Below are positions 16,901-25,502 of a DNA stretch of 64,000 nucleotides, one piece after another (the stretch's first letter is position 1; every line of letters starts with the position of its first letter). The position numbers and the translations under genes are program-made. Origin of the DNA: Micromonospora sp. WMMD980 (lineage in GTDB: Bacteria; Actinomycetota; Actinomycetes; Mycobacteriales; Micromonosporaceae); NCBI RefSeq assembly GCF_029626035.1, contig NZ_JARUBE010000003.1, positions 1,984,001 through 2,048,000 on the forward strand, read 5' to 3'. Below the pieces are notes generated by a model that saw only the letters and a list, made by a program, of their open reading frames with translations, searched no databases and was not told the DNA's origin.

Positions 16901-19900
16901 CCGGCTCGCCGCCGCGGTCACCGTCCACCCCGGTTACGACGTCGACGACCTGCATGCCTTCCTCGGCGACCGGCTGCCCGCCCACATGGTCCCCGAGCAC
17001 GTCGCGGTCCTGGACGACCTGCCGCTGAGCGGCAACGGCAAGATCGACCGGCGGGCGCTGGCCGAGCGGCTGGCCGACCGGGCCGACCGGGCCACCGAGG
17101 TCCGGCCGCCGATCGGGCCGGTGGAGGCGGCACTGGCCGAGGTCTGGGCCGAGCTGCTCGACGTGCCGGCCGTCGGCCGCGCGGACAGCTTCTTCGCCCT
17201 GGGCGGGGACAGCCTGCTCGCCACCCGCCTGCTCGGTCGGATGCGGGCCGCCGGGCTGGCCGGCGGGCAACTGCGGCACCTGTTCGCCCAGCCGACGCTC
17301 AGCGGGTTCGCCGCCGGCCTGCGGCTGGAGCGCGGCCCCGGCGCGACCGCCGCGCTCACCCCGGACCTCGCCCACCGGCACGACCCGTTCCCGCTCACCG
17401 ACGTGCAGCGGGCGTACTGGATCGGGCGCACCGGCGACTTCGCGCTCGGCGAGGTGGGCTCGCACTGGTACTGGGAGTTCGACGGCGCGGACGTGGACCT
17501 CGACCGGCTCACCACGGCGTGGAACCGGCTGGTGCGCCGGCACGAGATGCTGCGCGCGGTCATCGACCCCGACGGGCGGCAACGCATCCTGCCCGAGGTG
17601 CCCGAGGTCGCCATCGGCGTCACCGAGGGTGGAGCGGCGCTCGCCGCACTGCGCGACCGGCTGTCGCACCGGGTCGCCGACCCGACCCGCTGGCCGCTGG
17701 TGGCGATCGAGGCCGTCCGGTACGGCGAGAACCGGGTCCGGCTGGCGTTCAGCTTCGACTACATCGTGCTCGACGCGCTGAGCATCGTCACCGTCTTCGC
17801 CGAACTGTCCGCCCTCTACACCGACCTCGACACTCCGCTGCGCCCGATCGGGGTGTCCTTCCGCGACTACGTGCTGCACGCCCAGCCCGACGCGGCGAGC
17901 GTCGACGAGGACCGGCGCTATTGGTCGGCGCAGGTCGCCGAGCTGCCGCCCGCGCCGCAGCTCCCGCTGGCCGTCGACCCGGACCGGGTCCGCGCGCCCC
18001 GGTTCGTCCGGCACGAGGGACGCCTCGACGCCGCGCGGTGGTCGAGCCTGGTGGCCATCGCCCGTACCCACGGCGTGAGCCCGGCCGCGGTCCTCGCCAC
18101 CGCGTACGCCGAGGTGCTCTCGGCGTGGAGCGGCCGGGGCGACCTCACGCTCAACCTGACCCTGTTCGACCGCCGTGAGGTGCACCCCGACATCGACTAC
18201 GTGTTGGGCGACTTCACCTCGCTGCTGCTCGTGCCGCACCGGCCGGTCGCCGGCGACGACTTCCTGAGCCTGGTCCGCCGCTTCCAGGAGCGGATGTGGG
18301 ACGGCATGGAGCACCACGGTGTGTCCGCCATCTGGGTGCTGCGGGAGATCGCCCGCCGCAGCGGCGCGGCCGCGGCGACCATGCCCGTGGTCTTCACCAG
18401 CGCACTCGGCATCAGCGACGAGCTGGTCAGCATGGACCTGCCGTTCGGCGAGCAGATCTGGGGCGCCTCGCAGACCCCGCAGGTGTGGCTGGACAACCAG
18501 GTCATGGAGCGTGACGGCGGCCTGCTCGTCAACTGGGACCTGGTGGCGGAGCTGTTCCCGCCCGGGGTGTCGGAGGCGATGTTCGACGCCTACCTGGAGT
18601 TGCTGCGCGGCCTGGCGCGGGGGGACTGGTCGCGGGCGTTGCCTGTCGGGTTGCCGGCGGCGCAGCGGGTGGTGCGGGAGCGGGTGAACGACACCGTGGC
18701 CGTGTTGCCGACCGGGTTGCTGCACGAGGGGTTCTTCGGGTGGGCGGCGCGGGAGCCGGGCCGCCCGGCGGCGTTGGGTGACGGTGTGTCGGTGTCCTAC
18801 GGGGAGTTGGCCGAGCGGTCGTTGCGGCTGGCCGGTGCGCTGCTCCGGGCCGGGGTCGGCGCTGGCGACGCCATCGGGGTGTGTCTGCCCAAGGGCGTCG
18901 AGCAGTTCGTCGCGGTGCTGGCGGTGTTGGCGGCCGGCGGTGTGTACGTGCCGGTGGGGGTGGACCAGCCGGCGGTCCGGCGGGAGCGCATTCTCGCCCG
19001 GGCGGGAGCGAAGGTGCTGATCCGGGCCGACGACGACGGTCCCGGAGCGGCAACCGGCGACGCGGCGCCGGGTGGCAGCGTCCCGGTGGTTGGTCCGGGC
19101 GGTGACGGTGGGTCCGCGTTGGAGTGGCCGGTGCAGGTCGATCCGGCCGGGCTGGCGTATGTGATCTTCACGTCGGGGTCGACGGGGGAGCCCAAGGGTG
19201 TGGAGGTGTCGCACGCGGCGGCGGTGAACACGATCGAGGCGATCCGGCGGCGTTTCGACGTCGGTGTGGGCGATCGGGTGCTGGCGGTGTCGGCGTTGGA
19301 CTTCGACCTGTCGGTGTTCGACGTGTTCGGGTTGCTCGGCGCCGGCGGCGCGGTGGTCGTGGTGGGCGAGGAGCAGCGCCGTGACGCCCGGGCGTGGCTG
19401 CGCCTGGCCACCGACCACCACGTCACGATCTGGAACACCGTGCCCGCGCTGCTCGACATGCTGCTCACCGCCGCCGGTGACGAGCCCCTGACGGCGCTGC
19501 GGCTCGCGCTGGTCTCCGGCGACTGGGTGGGGCTCGACCTGCGGGACCGGTTGACCGCCTGCCGGCCCGACGCGCGGCTCGTCGCGCTCGGCGGGGCCAC
19601 CGAGGCGGCGATCTGGTCGAACGCGTACGAGGTGCACGAGGTGCCGGCGCACTGGCGGTCCGTGCCCTACGGGCACCCGCTGCCCAACCAGCGCTACCGG
19701 GTTGTCGACGGGCGGGGCCGGGACTGCCCGGACTGGGTGCCGGGTGAGCTGTGGATCGGCGGGGCCGGCGTGGCCGCCGGCTACCGGGGCGACCCGCAAC
19801 GCACCGCCGGACGGTTCGTCACCCACGAGGGGACCCGCTGGTACCGGACCGGCGACCTCGGCCGCTACTGGCCCGACGGCACCCTGGAGTTCCTCGGCCG

Positions 19901-20477
19901 CACCGACCACCAGGTCAAGATCCGCGGACACCGCATCGAACTCGGCGAGATCGAGGCCGCGTTGCTGCACCACCGCGCCGTGCGTGACGCGGTCGCCGTG
20001 GCGGTCGGCGCGACCACCCGCCGGCTCGCCGCCGCGGTCACCGTCCACCCCGGCCACGACGTCGACGACCTGCGCGAACACCTAGGCGACCGGCTGCCCG
20101 CCTACATGATCCCCGAGCACGTCACGGTCCTCGATCAGCTCCCACTGACCGCAAACGGCAAGGTCGACCGCAACGCGGTGGCCCGGCTGCTCGCCACCGG
20201 CGACGGCGCGCCGCCCGACGAACCGCCCCGGCCCGGGCTGGAGACCGAGCTCGGCGCGCTCTGGGCCGAACTGCTGGGCTGCCCGACGCCCGGGCGCACC
20301 CGCAACTTCTTCGGCCTGGGCGGGGACAGCCTGCTCGCCACCCGCCTGCTGGCCGTGCTGCGCGAGCGCTACGGCGTCGACCTGCCGATGCGGGGACTGT
20401 TCGACCGACCCACCATCGCGGACCTGGCCGCCGCCGTGCAGGACGCCGCCGGCGCGTACGAGGAAGGGGCGATATGA
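13956..20477 (+). CDS. NRPS: ArCP-Cy-A-PCP-Cy-A-PCP
   Basis: A 2173-residue heterocyclising NRPS. Domains: aryl carrier protein (Ser37 in GLDSIGLM), Cy1 (~95-520), A1 (~548-1035), PCP1 (Ser1086), Cy2 (~1143-1570), A2 (~1589-2070), PCP2 (Ser2125). Cy2 has the DxxxxDxxS motif intact (Asp1268-Asp1273-Ser1276). Cy1 begins with Glu227 instead of Asp (Glu227-Asp232-Ser235). Specificity residues read by eye are DLFQLGLIHK for A1 (Asp743, Gln786, His847) and DLFNLSLIWK for A2 (Asp1784, Asn1827, Trp1887). The latter is cysteine-like, the former unusual. The layout matches HMWP2/PchE-type synthetases making aryl-thiazolines. ATG 13956 has GGAG 5 nt upstream. It has near-identical internal A-domain repeats and overlaps the next NRPS by 4 bp. 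Confidence 0.93.
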   Translation: MPVLTTLTLDGMCGDVAALLEEPVSPDDDLLERGLDSIGLMRLAARWSAAGGNLTFGQLIEHRTVRQWHALARPGDDPAPTSEPADDEMVDPGAPFPLATMQHAYWVGRAGDQALGGVGAHFYNEFDGRHVDASRLERAVRALVRRHDMLRARFLDDGRQQITPDGAWPGLTVHDLRELTPADRDRRLGELRDTLSHRSLRVDRGEVFDIQLSLLPAGGTRIHVEIEMLVADAHSFRVLLADLAALYDRPDEPLPPIGYSYPRYLAVHARRRAAARAAASAYWRERLPGLPGGPELPVAVAPERVTGHRVTRHHHWLSGADRDRLAARAREHGITLPMVFLTAFAEVLAAWSSRQRFLLNLPLYDRTPYHPDVPLLSGDFTNLLLLEVDATAEVPFVERARRLHEQFTRDVAHSAYSGVDVLRDLARHRADRAVLAPVVFTSALSLGELFGADVRTCFGDPVWTSSQTPQVWLDNQVTEREGGLYLNWDVVAELFPAGVSEAMFDAYVGLLRALVAGDWSASVGLPAAQRVVRERVNDTVAVLPTGLLHEGFFGWAAREPGRPAALGDGVSVSYGELAERSLRLAGALLRAGVGAGDAIGVCLPKGVEQFVAVLAVLAAGGVYVPVGVDQPAVRRERILARAGAKVLIRADDDGPGAATGDAAPGGSVPVVGPGGDGGSALEWPVQVDPAGLAYVIFTSGSTGEPKGVEVSHAAAMNTIEAIRRRFDVGVGDRVLAVSALDFDLSVFDVFGLLGAGGAVVVVGEEQRRDARAWLRLATDHHVTIWQSVPALLDMLLTAAEADGATTHLRLALLGGDWVGLDLPGRLTALRPHARLVALGGTTETAIHSTVLEVGEVPAHWRSVPYGRPLPNQRCRVVDGRGRDCPDWVPGELWIGGAGVAAGYRGDPQRTGERFVTHEGTRWYRTGDLGRYWPDGTLEFLGRTDHQVKIRGHRIELGEIEAALLHHRAVRDAVAVAVGATTRRLAAAVTVHPGYDVDDLHAFLGDRLPAHMVPEHVAVLDDLPLSGNGKIDRRALAERLADRADRATEVRPPIGPVEAALAEVWAELLDVPAVGRADSFFALGGDSLLATRLLGRMRAAGLAGGQLRHLFAQPTLSGFAAGLRLERGPGATAALTPDLAHRHDPFPLTDVQRAYWIGRTGDFALGEVGSHWYWEFDGADVDLDRLTTAWNRLVRRHEMLRAVIDPDGRQRILPEVPEVAIGVTEGGAALAALRDRLSHRVADPTRWPLVAIEAVRYGENRVRLAFSFDYIVLDALSIVTVFAELSALYTDLDTPLRPIGVSFRDYVLHAQPDAASVDEDRRYWSAQVAELPPAPQLPLAVDPDRVRAPRFVRHEGRLDAARWSSLVAIARTHGVSPAAVLATAYAEVLSAWSGRGDLTLNLTLFDRREVHPDIDYVLGDFTSLLLVPHRPVAGDDFLSLVRRFQERMWDGMEHHGVSAIWVLREIARRSGAAAATMPVVFTSALGISDELVSMDLPFGEQIWGASQTPQVWLDNQVMERDGGLLVNWDLVAELFPPGVSEAMFDAYLELLRGLARGDWSRALPVGLPAAQRVVRERVNDTVAVLPTGLLHEGFFGWAAREPGRPAALGDGVSVSYGELAERSLRLAGALLRAGVGAGDAIGVCLPKGVEQFVAVLAVLAAGGVYVPVGVDQPAVRRERILARAGAKVLIRADDDGPGAATGDAAPGGSVPVVGPGGDGGSALEWPVQVDPAGLAYVIFTSGSTGEPKGVEVSHAAAVNTIEAIRRRFDVGVGDRVLAVSALDFDLSVFDVFGLLGAGGAVVVVGEEQRRDARAWLRLATDHHVTIWNTVPALLDMLLTAAGDEPLTALRLALVSGDWVGLDLRDRLTACRPDARLVALGGATEAAIWSNAYEVHEVPAHWRSVPYGHPLPNQRYRVVDGRGRDCPDWVPGELWIGGAGVAAGYRGDPQRTAGRFVTHEGTRWYRTGDLGRYWPDGTLEFLGRTDHQVKIRGHRIELGEIEAALLHHRAVRDAVAVAVGATTRRLAAAVTVHPGHDVDDLREHLGDRLPAYMIPEHVTVLDQLPLTANGKVDRNAVARLLATGDGAPPDEPPRPGLETELGALWAELLGCPTPGRTRNFFGLGGDSLLATRLLAVLRERYGVDLPMRGLFDRPTIADLAAAVQDAAGAYEEGAI
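15525..16933 (+). repeat. Adenylation-domain DNA repeat, copy 1
   Basis: Two near-identical blocks within A1. Block 15525-16310 (786 bp) matches 18648-19433 with one difference seen (A/G near 16101). Block 16577-16933 matches 19697-20053 with two differences seen. The ~266 bp between them, which carries the specificity pocket after motif A5, is clearly diverged. The pattern indicates duplication or gene conversion sparing the substrate-binding segment. Confidence 0.9.
18648..20053 (+). repeat. Adenylation-domain DNA repeat, copy 2
   Basis: Partner of the repeat at 15525-16933, lying in A2. Offsets are 3123 bp for the first block and 3120 bp for the second, so the diverged middle segment differs in length by one codon. 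The outer edges coincide with the end of the Cy domain on the left and the A8-A9 linker on the right. Confidence 0.9.
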
Positions 20478-23400
20478 ACGGGCAGGACCTGGTCGCCGAA
20501 CTGGCGGAACTCGGTGTTCGACTCTGGGAGGAGGACGGCCAGCTCCGCTTCCGCGCCCCGGCCGGCGTCCTGACCGACCAGCGGCGGGCCGCGCTGCGCC
20601 AGCACCGGGAGGAGGTGCTGGCCGCGGTCCGGGACGCCGCCGTCCCCACCGCCGTGCCGCACCCCGAGCAACGGTACGAGCCGTTCCCGCTCACCGACGT
20701 GCAGAGCGCCTATCTGCTCGGGCGCGGCGACACGTTCGCCTACGGCGGGATCGGCTGCCACGGCTACGGCGAGCTGGGCTTCGACGATCTCGACGTCGAC
20801 CGACTCGAAGACGCCTGGCGGGAGTTGGTGGCCCGGCACGACATGCTCCGGGCCGTGGTCGACCGCGACGGCTCCCAGCAGGTACGCCCCGACGTCCCGC
20901 CGTACCGGATCGAGGTGCGCGACGCGGACGCGGACGGCTTCGCCGACGCGGTCGCCGCCACCCGCGCGGAGCTGGACCACCGGCGCTACGACCCACGGCA
21001 GTGGCCGCTGTTCACGCTGCGGGTGACCCGGGGCCCGGAACGTCACGTGCTGCACTTCTCGATCGACTTCCTGGTCTGCGACTTCGTCAGCATCAACCTG
21101 CTCCTCGACGAGTTGGGCCGCCGCTACGCCGGTGACCCGCCCGCCGAGGACCTGGAGCTGACGTTCCGGGACCATCTGCTGGCCACCGCGCCGCTGCGCG
21201 ACGGGCCACGCCGCGACGCCGACCGGGACTGGTGGCTGGCCCGCCTCGACGACCTGCCGCCCGCGCCGGAGCTGCCGCTGCGCCCCGACGCGCTCGCCGC
21301 GCCACCCCGGTTCCGCCGCCTCGACCTGCGGCTCGACGCCACCGAGTGGGCCGGGCTGCGGCAGCGCGCCGGCCGGCACGGCATCACCCCGTCCGGTGCC
21401 GTGCTCGCCGCGTACGCCGAGGTGATCGCCGCCTGGAGCGCCCACCCGCGCTTCTGCGTCGACGTCACGCTGCTCGACCGCACGCCGACGCACCCGCAGG
21501 TCGACCGGATCGTCGGCGACTTCACCTCGGTCAGCCTGCTCGCCGTCGAGCAGGACCCGGACGCGCCCGTGCAGGAGCGGGCCAAGCGGCTACAGGCCCA
21601 GCTCTGGTCCGACCTGGACCACCGCCGATTCTCCGGCGTCGACGTGCTGCGCGAGGTGGCCCGGCGGCGGGGCGCCGACGCTGCGCTGCTGCCTGTGGTG
21701 TTCACCAGCGCGATCGGGCTCGGCGGCGACACCGGGGTGGAGGGCTTCGGCGAGCTGGGCTACGGCATCAGCCAGACACCGCAGGTCTGGATCGACTGCC
21801 AGAACATCGAACGCTCCGGCGGGCTCGCCACCAACTGGGACGTGCGCGAGGGCGTCTTCCCGGACGGTGTGGTCGACGAGATGTTCGCCGCGTACACGGC
21901 GCTGCTGCGCCGGCTGGCCGGCACCGACGAGGCGTGGGAGGAGATCGCCCCGGTCGCGCTGCCGGCGGCGAGCGCCCGCCGGCGGGCCGAGGTCAACGAC
22001 ACCGCCGCGCCGTTGCCCGACGGGCTGCTGCACGAGGGCGTGCTCGCGCAGGCGCTGCGGACCCCGGACCGGGTCGCGGTGGTGGCGCCCGACGCGAGTC
22101 TGACCTACCGGCAGCTCACCGGGCGGGCGAGCGCGGTCGCCGTCCGGCTCGTCGAGGCCGGCTGCCGCCCCGGCGACCTGGTCGCGGTGGTGGCCGACAA
22201 GGGCTGGCGGCAGGTCGTCGCGGTGTTCGGCGCGCTGCTGGCCGGCGCCGCGTACGTGCCGGTCGACACCAACCAGCCACCGGCGCGCCGCGACCTGATC
22301 CTCGCCGGCGCGAGCGTGCGGCACGTGCTCACCGAAAGCGGTCGCGCGGACGGCGACTGGCCGGCACAGGTCGAGGTGATCGCCGTGGACGGCTGCGACG
22401 GCCCCGCGCCGGCCGCGCTGTCACCGCGCCTGGCCGGCCCCGACGATCTGGCGTACGTCATCCACACATCGGGTTCCACCGGCACGCCGAAGGGCGTGAT
22501 GATCACGCACCGGGCGGCGCTGAACACGGTGGTCGACATCAACACCCGGTTCGACGTGACCGCCGACGACCGGATCCTCGGCCTGGCCAGTCTCGGTTTC
22601 GACCTGTCCGTCTACGACCTGTTCGGCCCGCCGGCGGTCGGTGCCGCCCTGGTGCTGCCCGCGCCGGGGCGGCGCGGCGACCCCACCCACTGGGCGGACC
22701 TGGTGACCGGTCACGAGGTGACGCTCTGGAACTCGGTGCCGGCGCAGATGCAGATGCTCGCCGACTATCTCGCCGCCGCGCCGATGGTGCGGACGCCGTC
22801 GCTGCGGCTGGCGCTGCTCAGCGGCGACTGGATCCCGGTCACCCTGCCCGATGCGATCCGCGCCCTGGTGCCCGGCCTGGCCGTGGTCGGCCTGGGTGGC
22901 GCTACCGAGGCGGCGATCTGGTCGATCATCCACCCGGTCGGCGCGGTCGACCCGGCGTGGCGCAGCATCCCCTACGGCGTGCCGCTGGCCAACCAGAGCT
23001 GGCACGTGCGCGACGCCGGCCTGCGCGACCGCCCGGACTGGGTCACCGGCGAGCTCTACATCGGCGGCGCCGGCCTGGCCTCGGGTTATCTCGGCGATCC
23101 CGAGCGCACCGCCGAACGGTTCGTCACCGACCCGACCACCGGACAGCGGCTCTACCGCACCGGCGACCTGGGCCGCTACCGGCCCGACGGGGTGATCGAG
23201 TTTCTCGGGCGGGAGGACCACCAGGTCAAGGTGCGCGGGCACCGGATCGAGCTGGCCGAGGTGGAGGCCGCGCTGCTCGCCCATCCGGCGATCGGTGCCG
23301 CCGTCGCCGTGGTCGACGGGGACCGCCCGTTGGAGCGCAGGTTGGCCGCCGTGGTCCAGCCGGCCGCCGTGGAACCCGGCCCGGCCACGACCGTCGAACC

Positions 23401-25501
23401 GGCCGGACCCGCCGCCGCCGGCACCGCCGTGGTCGCCGGCACCGACCTGGACGGGTACGCGGCGTACCTGCACGACCTGGACCGCCTCGGCCTGGCGGCC
23501 ATGCTGGACACGCTGCGCGCGGCCGGCCTGTTCCTCGACGACCGGCCGCACCCGCTCGCCGGGATCTACGCGGGCACCGGCGTCGCGCCACGCCACCGCC
23601 GGCTGCTGCGGCGCTGGCTGCGGGCGCTCACCGACTCGGGCGTGCTGCGGCGCGACGACGACGCGTACCGGCTGGGGCAGGCGCTGTCGCCGGCGGCGCG
23701 CGCGTGGGACGCGGCGGCCCGGCGGGCGGCGGAGGTGGGGGAGGCGCCGGAGTTGGTGCGCTACTTCCAGGGCAGCGCCGCGGCGCTGCCGGCGCTGCTG
23801 CGCGACGACGAGGACCCGCTGGCGCTGCTCTTCCCCGCCGGCGAACTGGCGGTGTCGGACAACCTCTACGCGGGCGCCCTGTTCAACAGGTGGGCCAACG
23901 CGGTCGCCGCCGCGGCGGTGCGGGCGCTCGTCGAACGGCTGCCCGCCCCGGTGCGGATCGTGGAGGTCGGCGCCGGTTCGGGCGGCACCACCGCGGCCGT
24001 GCTCGACGCGCTCGACGGTCTGGACGTCGACTACCTCTACACCGACCTGTCCGGGTTCTTCGTCGAGGCCGGCCGGCAGCGCTTCGGCGACCGGCCGGGC
24101 CTGCGCTTCGCCACGTTGGACCTCGACGCCGACCCGGCCGGGCAGGGCCTCGCCCCGAACAGCGCCGACCTGGTGATCGCCGGGGACGTGCTGCACGCCA
24201 CCCGGGACGTGCCGGCCACCCTGGACCGGCTGCGCGGCATCCTCGCCCCGGGCGGGCATCTGGTGCTGCTGGAGATGACCCGGGAGCACTACCAGATCAT
24301 GACGTCGCTGGAGCTGCTGGTGCGCCTCGACGACGAGCTGGGGGACTTCGCCGACCTGCGGCGCGGCACCGACCGGACGTTCCTCGACGCGGACGAGTGG
24401 CGGAGCCTGCTCACCGGGGCCGGCGCCGCGCCGGTGCTCGACCTGCCCGCGCCCGACGACCCGATGGCCGGGCTCGGGATGCGGATCATCGCGGCCCGGG
24501 TCAAGGCGGACCGGCGTCGGGTGGTGCCGGACGAGCTGCGGGCGCACCTGGCCGACCGGCTGCCCGACTACATGGTGCCGAGCGTGGTGCAGGTGGCCGA
24601 CGAGCTGCCCCGCACCGCGAACGGGAAGCTCGACCGCGCGGCCGTCCGCCGGCTGGTGGCGGCCGCCACGGCGGGCCCGGAGACCGGCGGCGCCGCGCCG
24701 AACGCCGGGCTGGAGGAGGAGATCGCGGCCGTCTGGGCGGACGTGCTGCGGGTGGAGCGGGTGAGCCGCGACGCCGACTTCTTCGCCCTCGGCGGGGACT
24801 CGCTGCTCGCCGCGAAGCTCGCCGGACAGCTCGCCGAGCGGGTGCCGGCGGCGTCCGGGGTCTTCTTCGACGAACTGCTGCGGACCATCCTGGAGCACCC
24901 CACCGTCGGCGCCCTCGCCGAACGACTCGCGGCCACGGCCGGACCCGCCGCACCCGACGACGAGCCGGCCGTCGGTGCGGTCGAGGTGACCCGGCTCGCC
25001 GGTGACGGCCCGCCCCGGTACCTGCTGGTGCACGACGGCAGCGGCCGGCTCGACGCGTACGCCGGCCTCCCGGCCGGGCTGGCGACCGCCGGTGCGGTGT
25101 GGGGCGTGGCCGACGGGGCGCTGCACCGTTACGCCGGCCTGGACCCGGCGCCGCTGGTGCAGCGGCTCGCCGCCGACTACGCCGCCGACCTGGCCGGGCA
25201 CCTGACGAGGGGACCGTTGACGGTGGTGGGCCGGGGCGATGCCGGCGCGCTGGCGTTGGAACTGGCCCGCCAGCTCACCGAGTCCGGGCTGGACGTGGCC
25301 GGGCTGGCGGTCGCCGACCCGGTCCCCGGCGACGCCTACGCCAGCTCGCCGTACGCCGGGGACGTGACGCTGCTCTGCCCGGGTGAGCCGGACCCGGCCG
25401 GGGTGGCCTGGTGGCGTGAGGTGTGCCTCGGCGAGCTGACCGTGGCCCGGGTGCCGGACGAGCCGGCCGGCTGGTCCGACGCGATCGTCGGGGAGGGCTG
25501 A
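20474..25501 (+). CDS. NRPS: docking domain-Cy-A(embedded MT)-PCP-degenerate TE
   Basis: A 1675-residue NRPS. The N terminus (residues 1-60, ELGVRLWEEDGQLRFRAP) is a TubC-type docking domain. Cy3 has DxxxxDxxS intact (Asp198-Asp203-Ser206). The A domain reads DLYNLSLIWK (Asp710, Asn753, Trp816), a canonical cysteine code. A methyltransferase (SAM motif VEVGAGSGG near residue 1163) is inserted between A8 and A9, as in PchF-type synthetases. PCP Ser1443 follows. The last ~180 residues look like a thioesterase, but the GxSxG site is GRGDA with Gly1588 at the serine position, and the domain is short, so it is probably inactive. The expected action is addition, cyclisation and methylation of a third cysteine. 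Confidence 0.93.
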   Translation: MNGQDLVAELAELGVRLWEEDGQLRFRAPAGVLTDQRRAALRQHREEVLAAVRDAAVPTAVPHPEQRYEPFPLTDVQSAYLLGRGDTFAYGGIGCHGYGELGFDDLDVDRLEDAWRELVARHDMLRAVVDRDGSQQVRPDVPPYRIEVRDADADGFADAVAATRAELDHRRYDPRQWPLFTLRVTRGPERHVLHFSIDFLVCDFVSINLLLDELGRRYAGDPPAEDLELTFRDHLLATAPLRDGPRRDADRDWWLARLDDLPPAPELPLRPDALAAPPRFRRLDLRLDATEWAGLRQRAGRHGITPSGAVLAAYAEVIAAWSAHPRFCVDVTLLDRTPTHPQVDRIVGDFTSVSLLAVEQDPDAPVQERAKRLQAQLWSDLDHRRFSGVDVLREVARRRGADAALLPVVFTSAIGLGGDTGVEGFGELGYGISQTPQVWIDCQNIERSGGLATNWDVREGVFPDGVVDEMFAAYTALLRRLAGTDEAWEEIAPVALPAASARRRAEVNDTAAPLPDGLLHEGVLAQALRTPDRVAVVAPDASLTYRQLTGRASAVAVRLVEAGCRPGDLVAVVADKGWRQVVAVFGALLAGAAYVPVDTNQPPARRDLILAGASVRHVLTESGRADGDWPAQVEVIAVDGCDGPAPAALSPRLAGPDDLAYVIHTSGSTGTPKGVMITHRAALNTVVDINTRFDVTADDRILGLASLGFDLSVYDLFGPPAVGAALVLPAPGRRGDPTHWADLVTGHEVTLWNSVPAQMQMLADYLAAAPMVRTPSLRLALLSGDWIPVTLPDAIRALVPGLAVVGLGGATEAAIWSIIHPVGAVDPAWRSIPYGVPLANQSWHVRDAGLRDRPDWVTGELYIGGAGLASGYLGDPERTAERFVTDPTTGQRLYRTGDLGRYRPDGVIEFLGREDHQVKVRGHRIELAEVEAALLAHPAIGAAVAVVDGDRPLERRLAAVVQPAAVEPGPATTVEPAGPAAAGTAVVAGTDLDGYAAYLHDLDRLGLAAMLDTLRAAGLFLDDRPHPLAGIYAGTGVAPRHRRLLRRWLRALTDSGVLRRDDDAYRLGQALSPAARAWDAAARRAAEVGEAPELVRYFQGSAAALPALLRDDEDPLALLFPAGELAVSDNLYAGALFNRWANAVAAAAVRALVERLPAPVRIVEVGAGSGGTTAAVLDALDGLDVDYLYTDLSGFFVEAGRQRFGDRPGLRFATLDLDADPAGQGLAPNSADLVIAGDVLHATRDVPATLDRLRGILAPGGHLVLLEMTREHYQIMTSLELLVRLDDELGDFADLRRGTDRTFLDADEWRSLLTGAGAAPVLDLPAPDDPMAGLGMRIIAARVKADRRRVVPDELRAHLADRLPDYMVPSVVQVADELPRTANGKLDRAAVRRLVAAATAGPETGGAAPNAGLEEEIAAVWADVLRVERVSRDADFFALGGDSLLAAKLAGQLAERVPAASGVFFDELLRTILEHPTVGALAERLAATAGPAAPDDEPAVGAVEVTRLAGDGPPRYLLVHDGSGRLDAYAGLPAGLATAGAVWGVADGALHRYAGLDPAPLVQRLAADYAADLAGHLTRGPLTVVGRGDAGALALELARQLTESGLDVAGLAVADPVPGDAYASSPYAGDVTLLCPGEPDPAGVAWWREVCLGELTVARVPDEPAGWSDAIVGEG

Positions 25502-25502
25502 C

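Noticed and set aside
13641..20081. A 2146-codon open frame on the minus strand opposite the first NRPS
   Set aside because: It is a GC-bias shadow: Arg/Gly/Pro/His-rich, no recognisable domain, and the plus strand encodes well-conserved NRPS motifs throughout.
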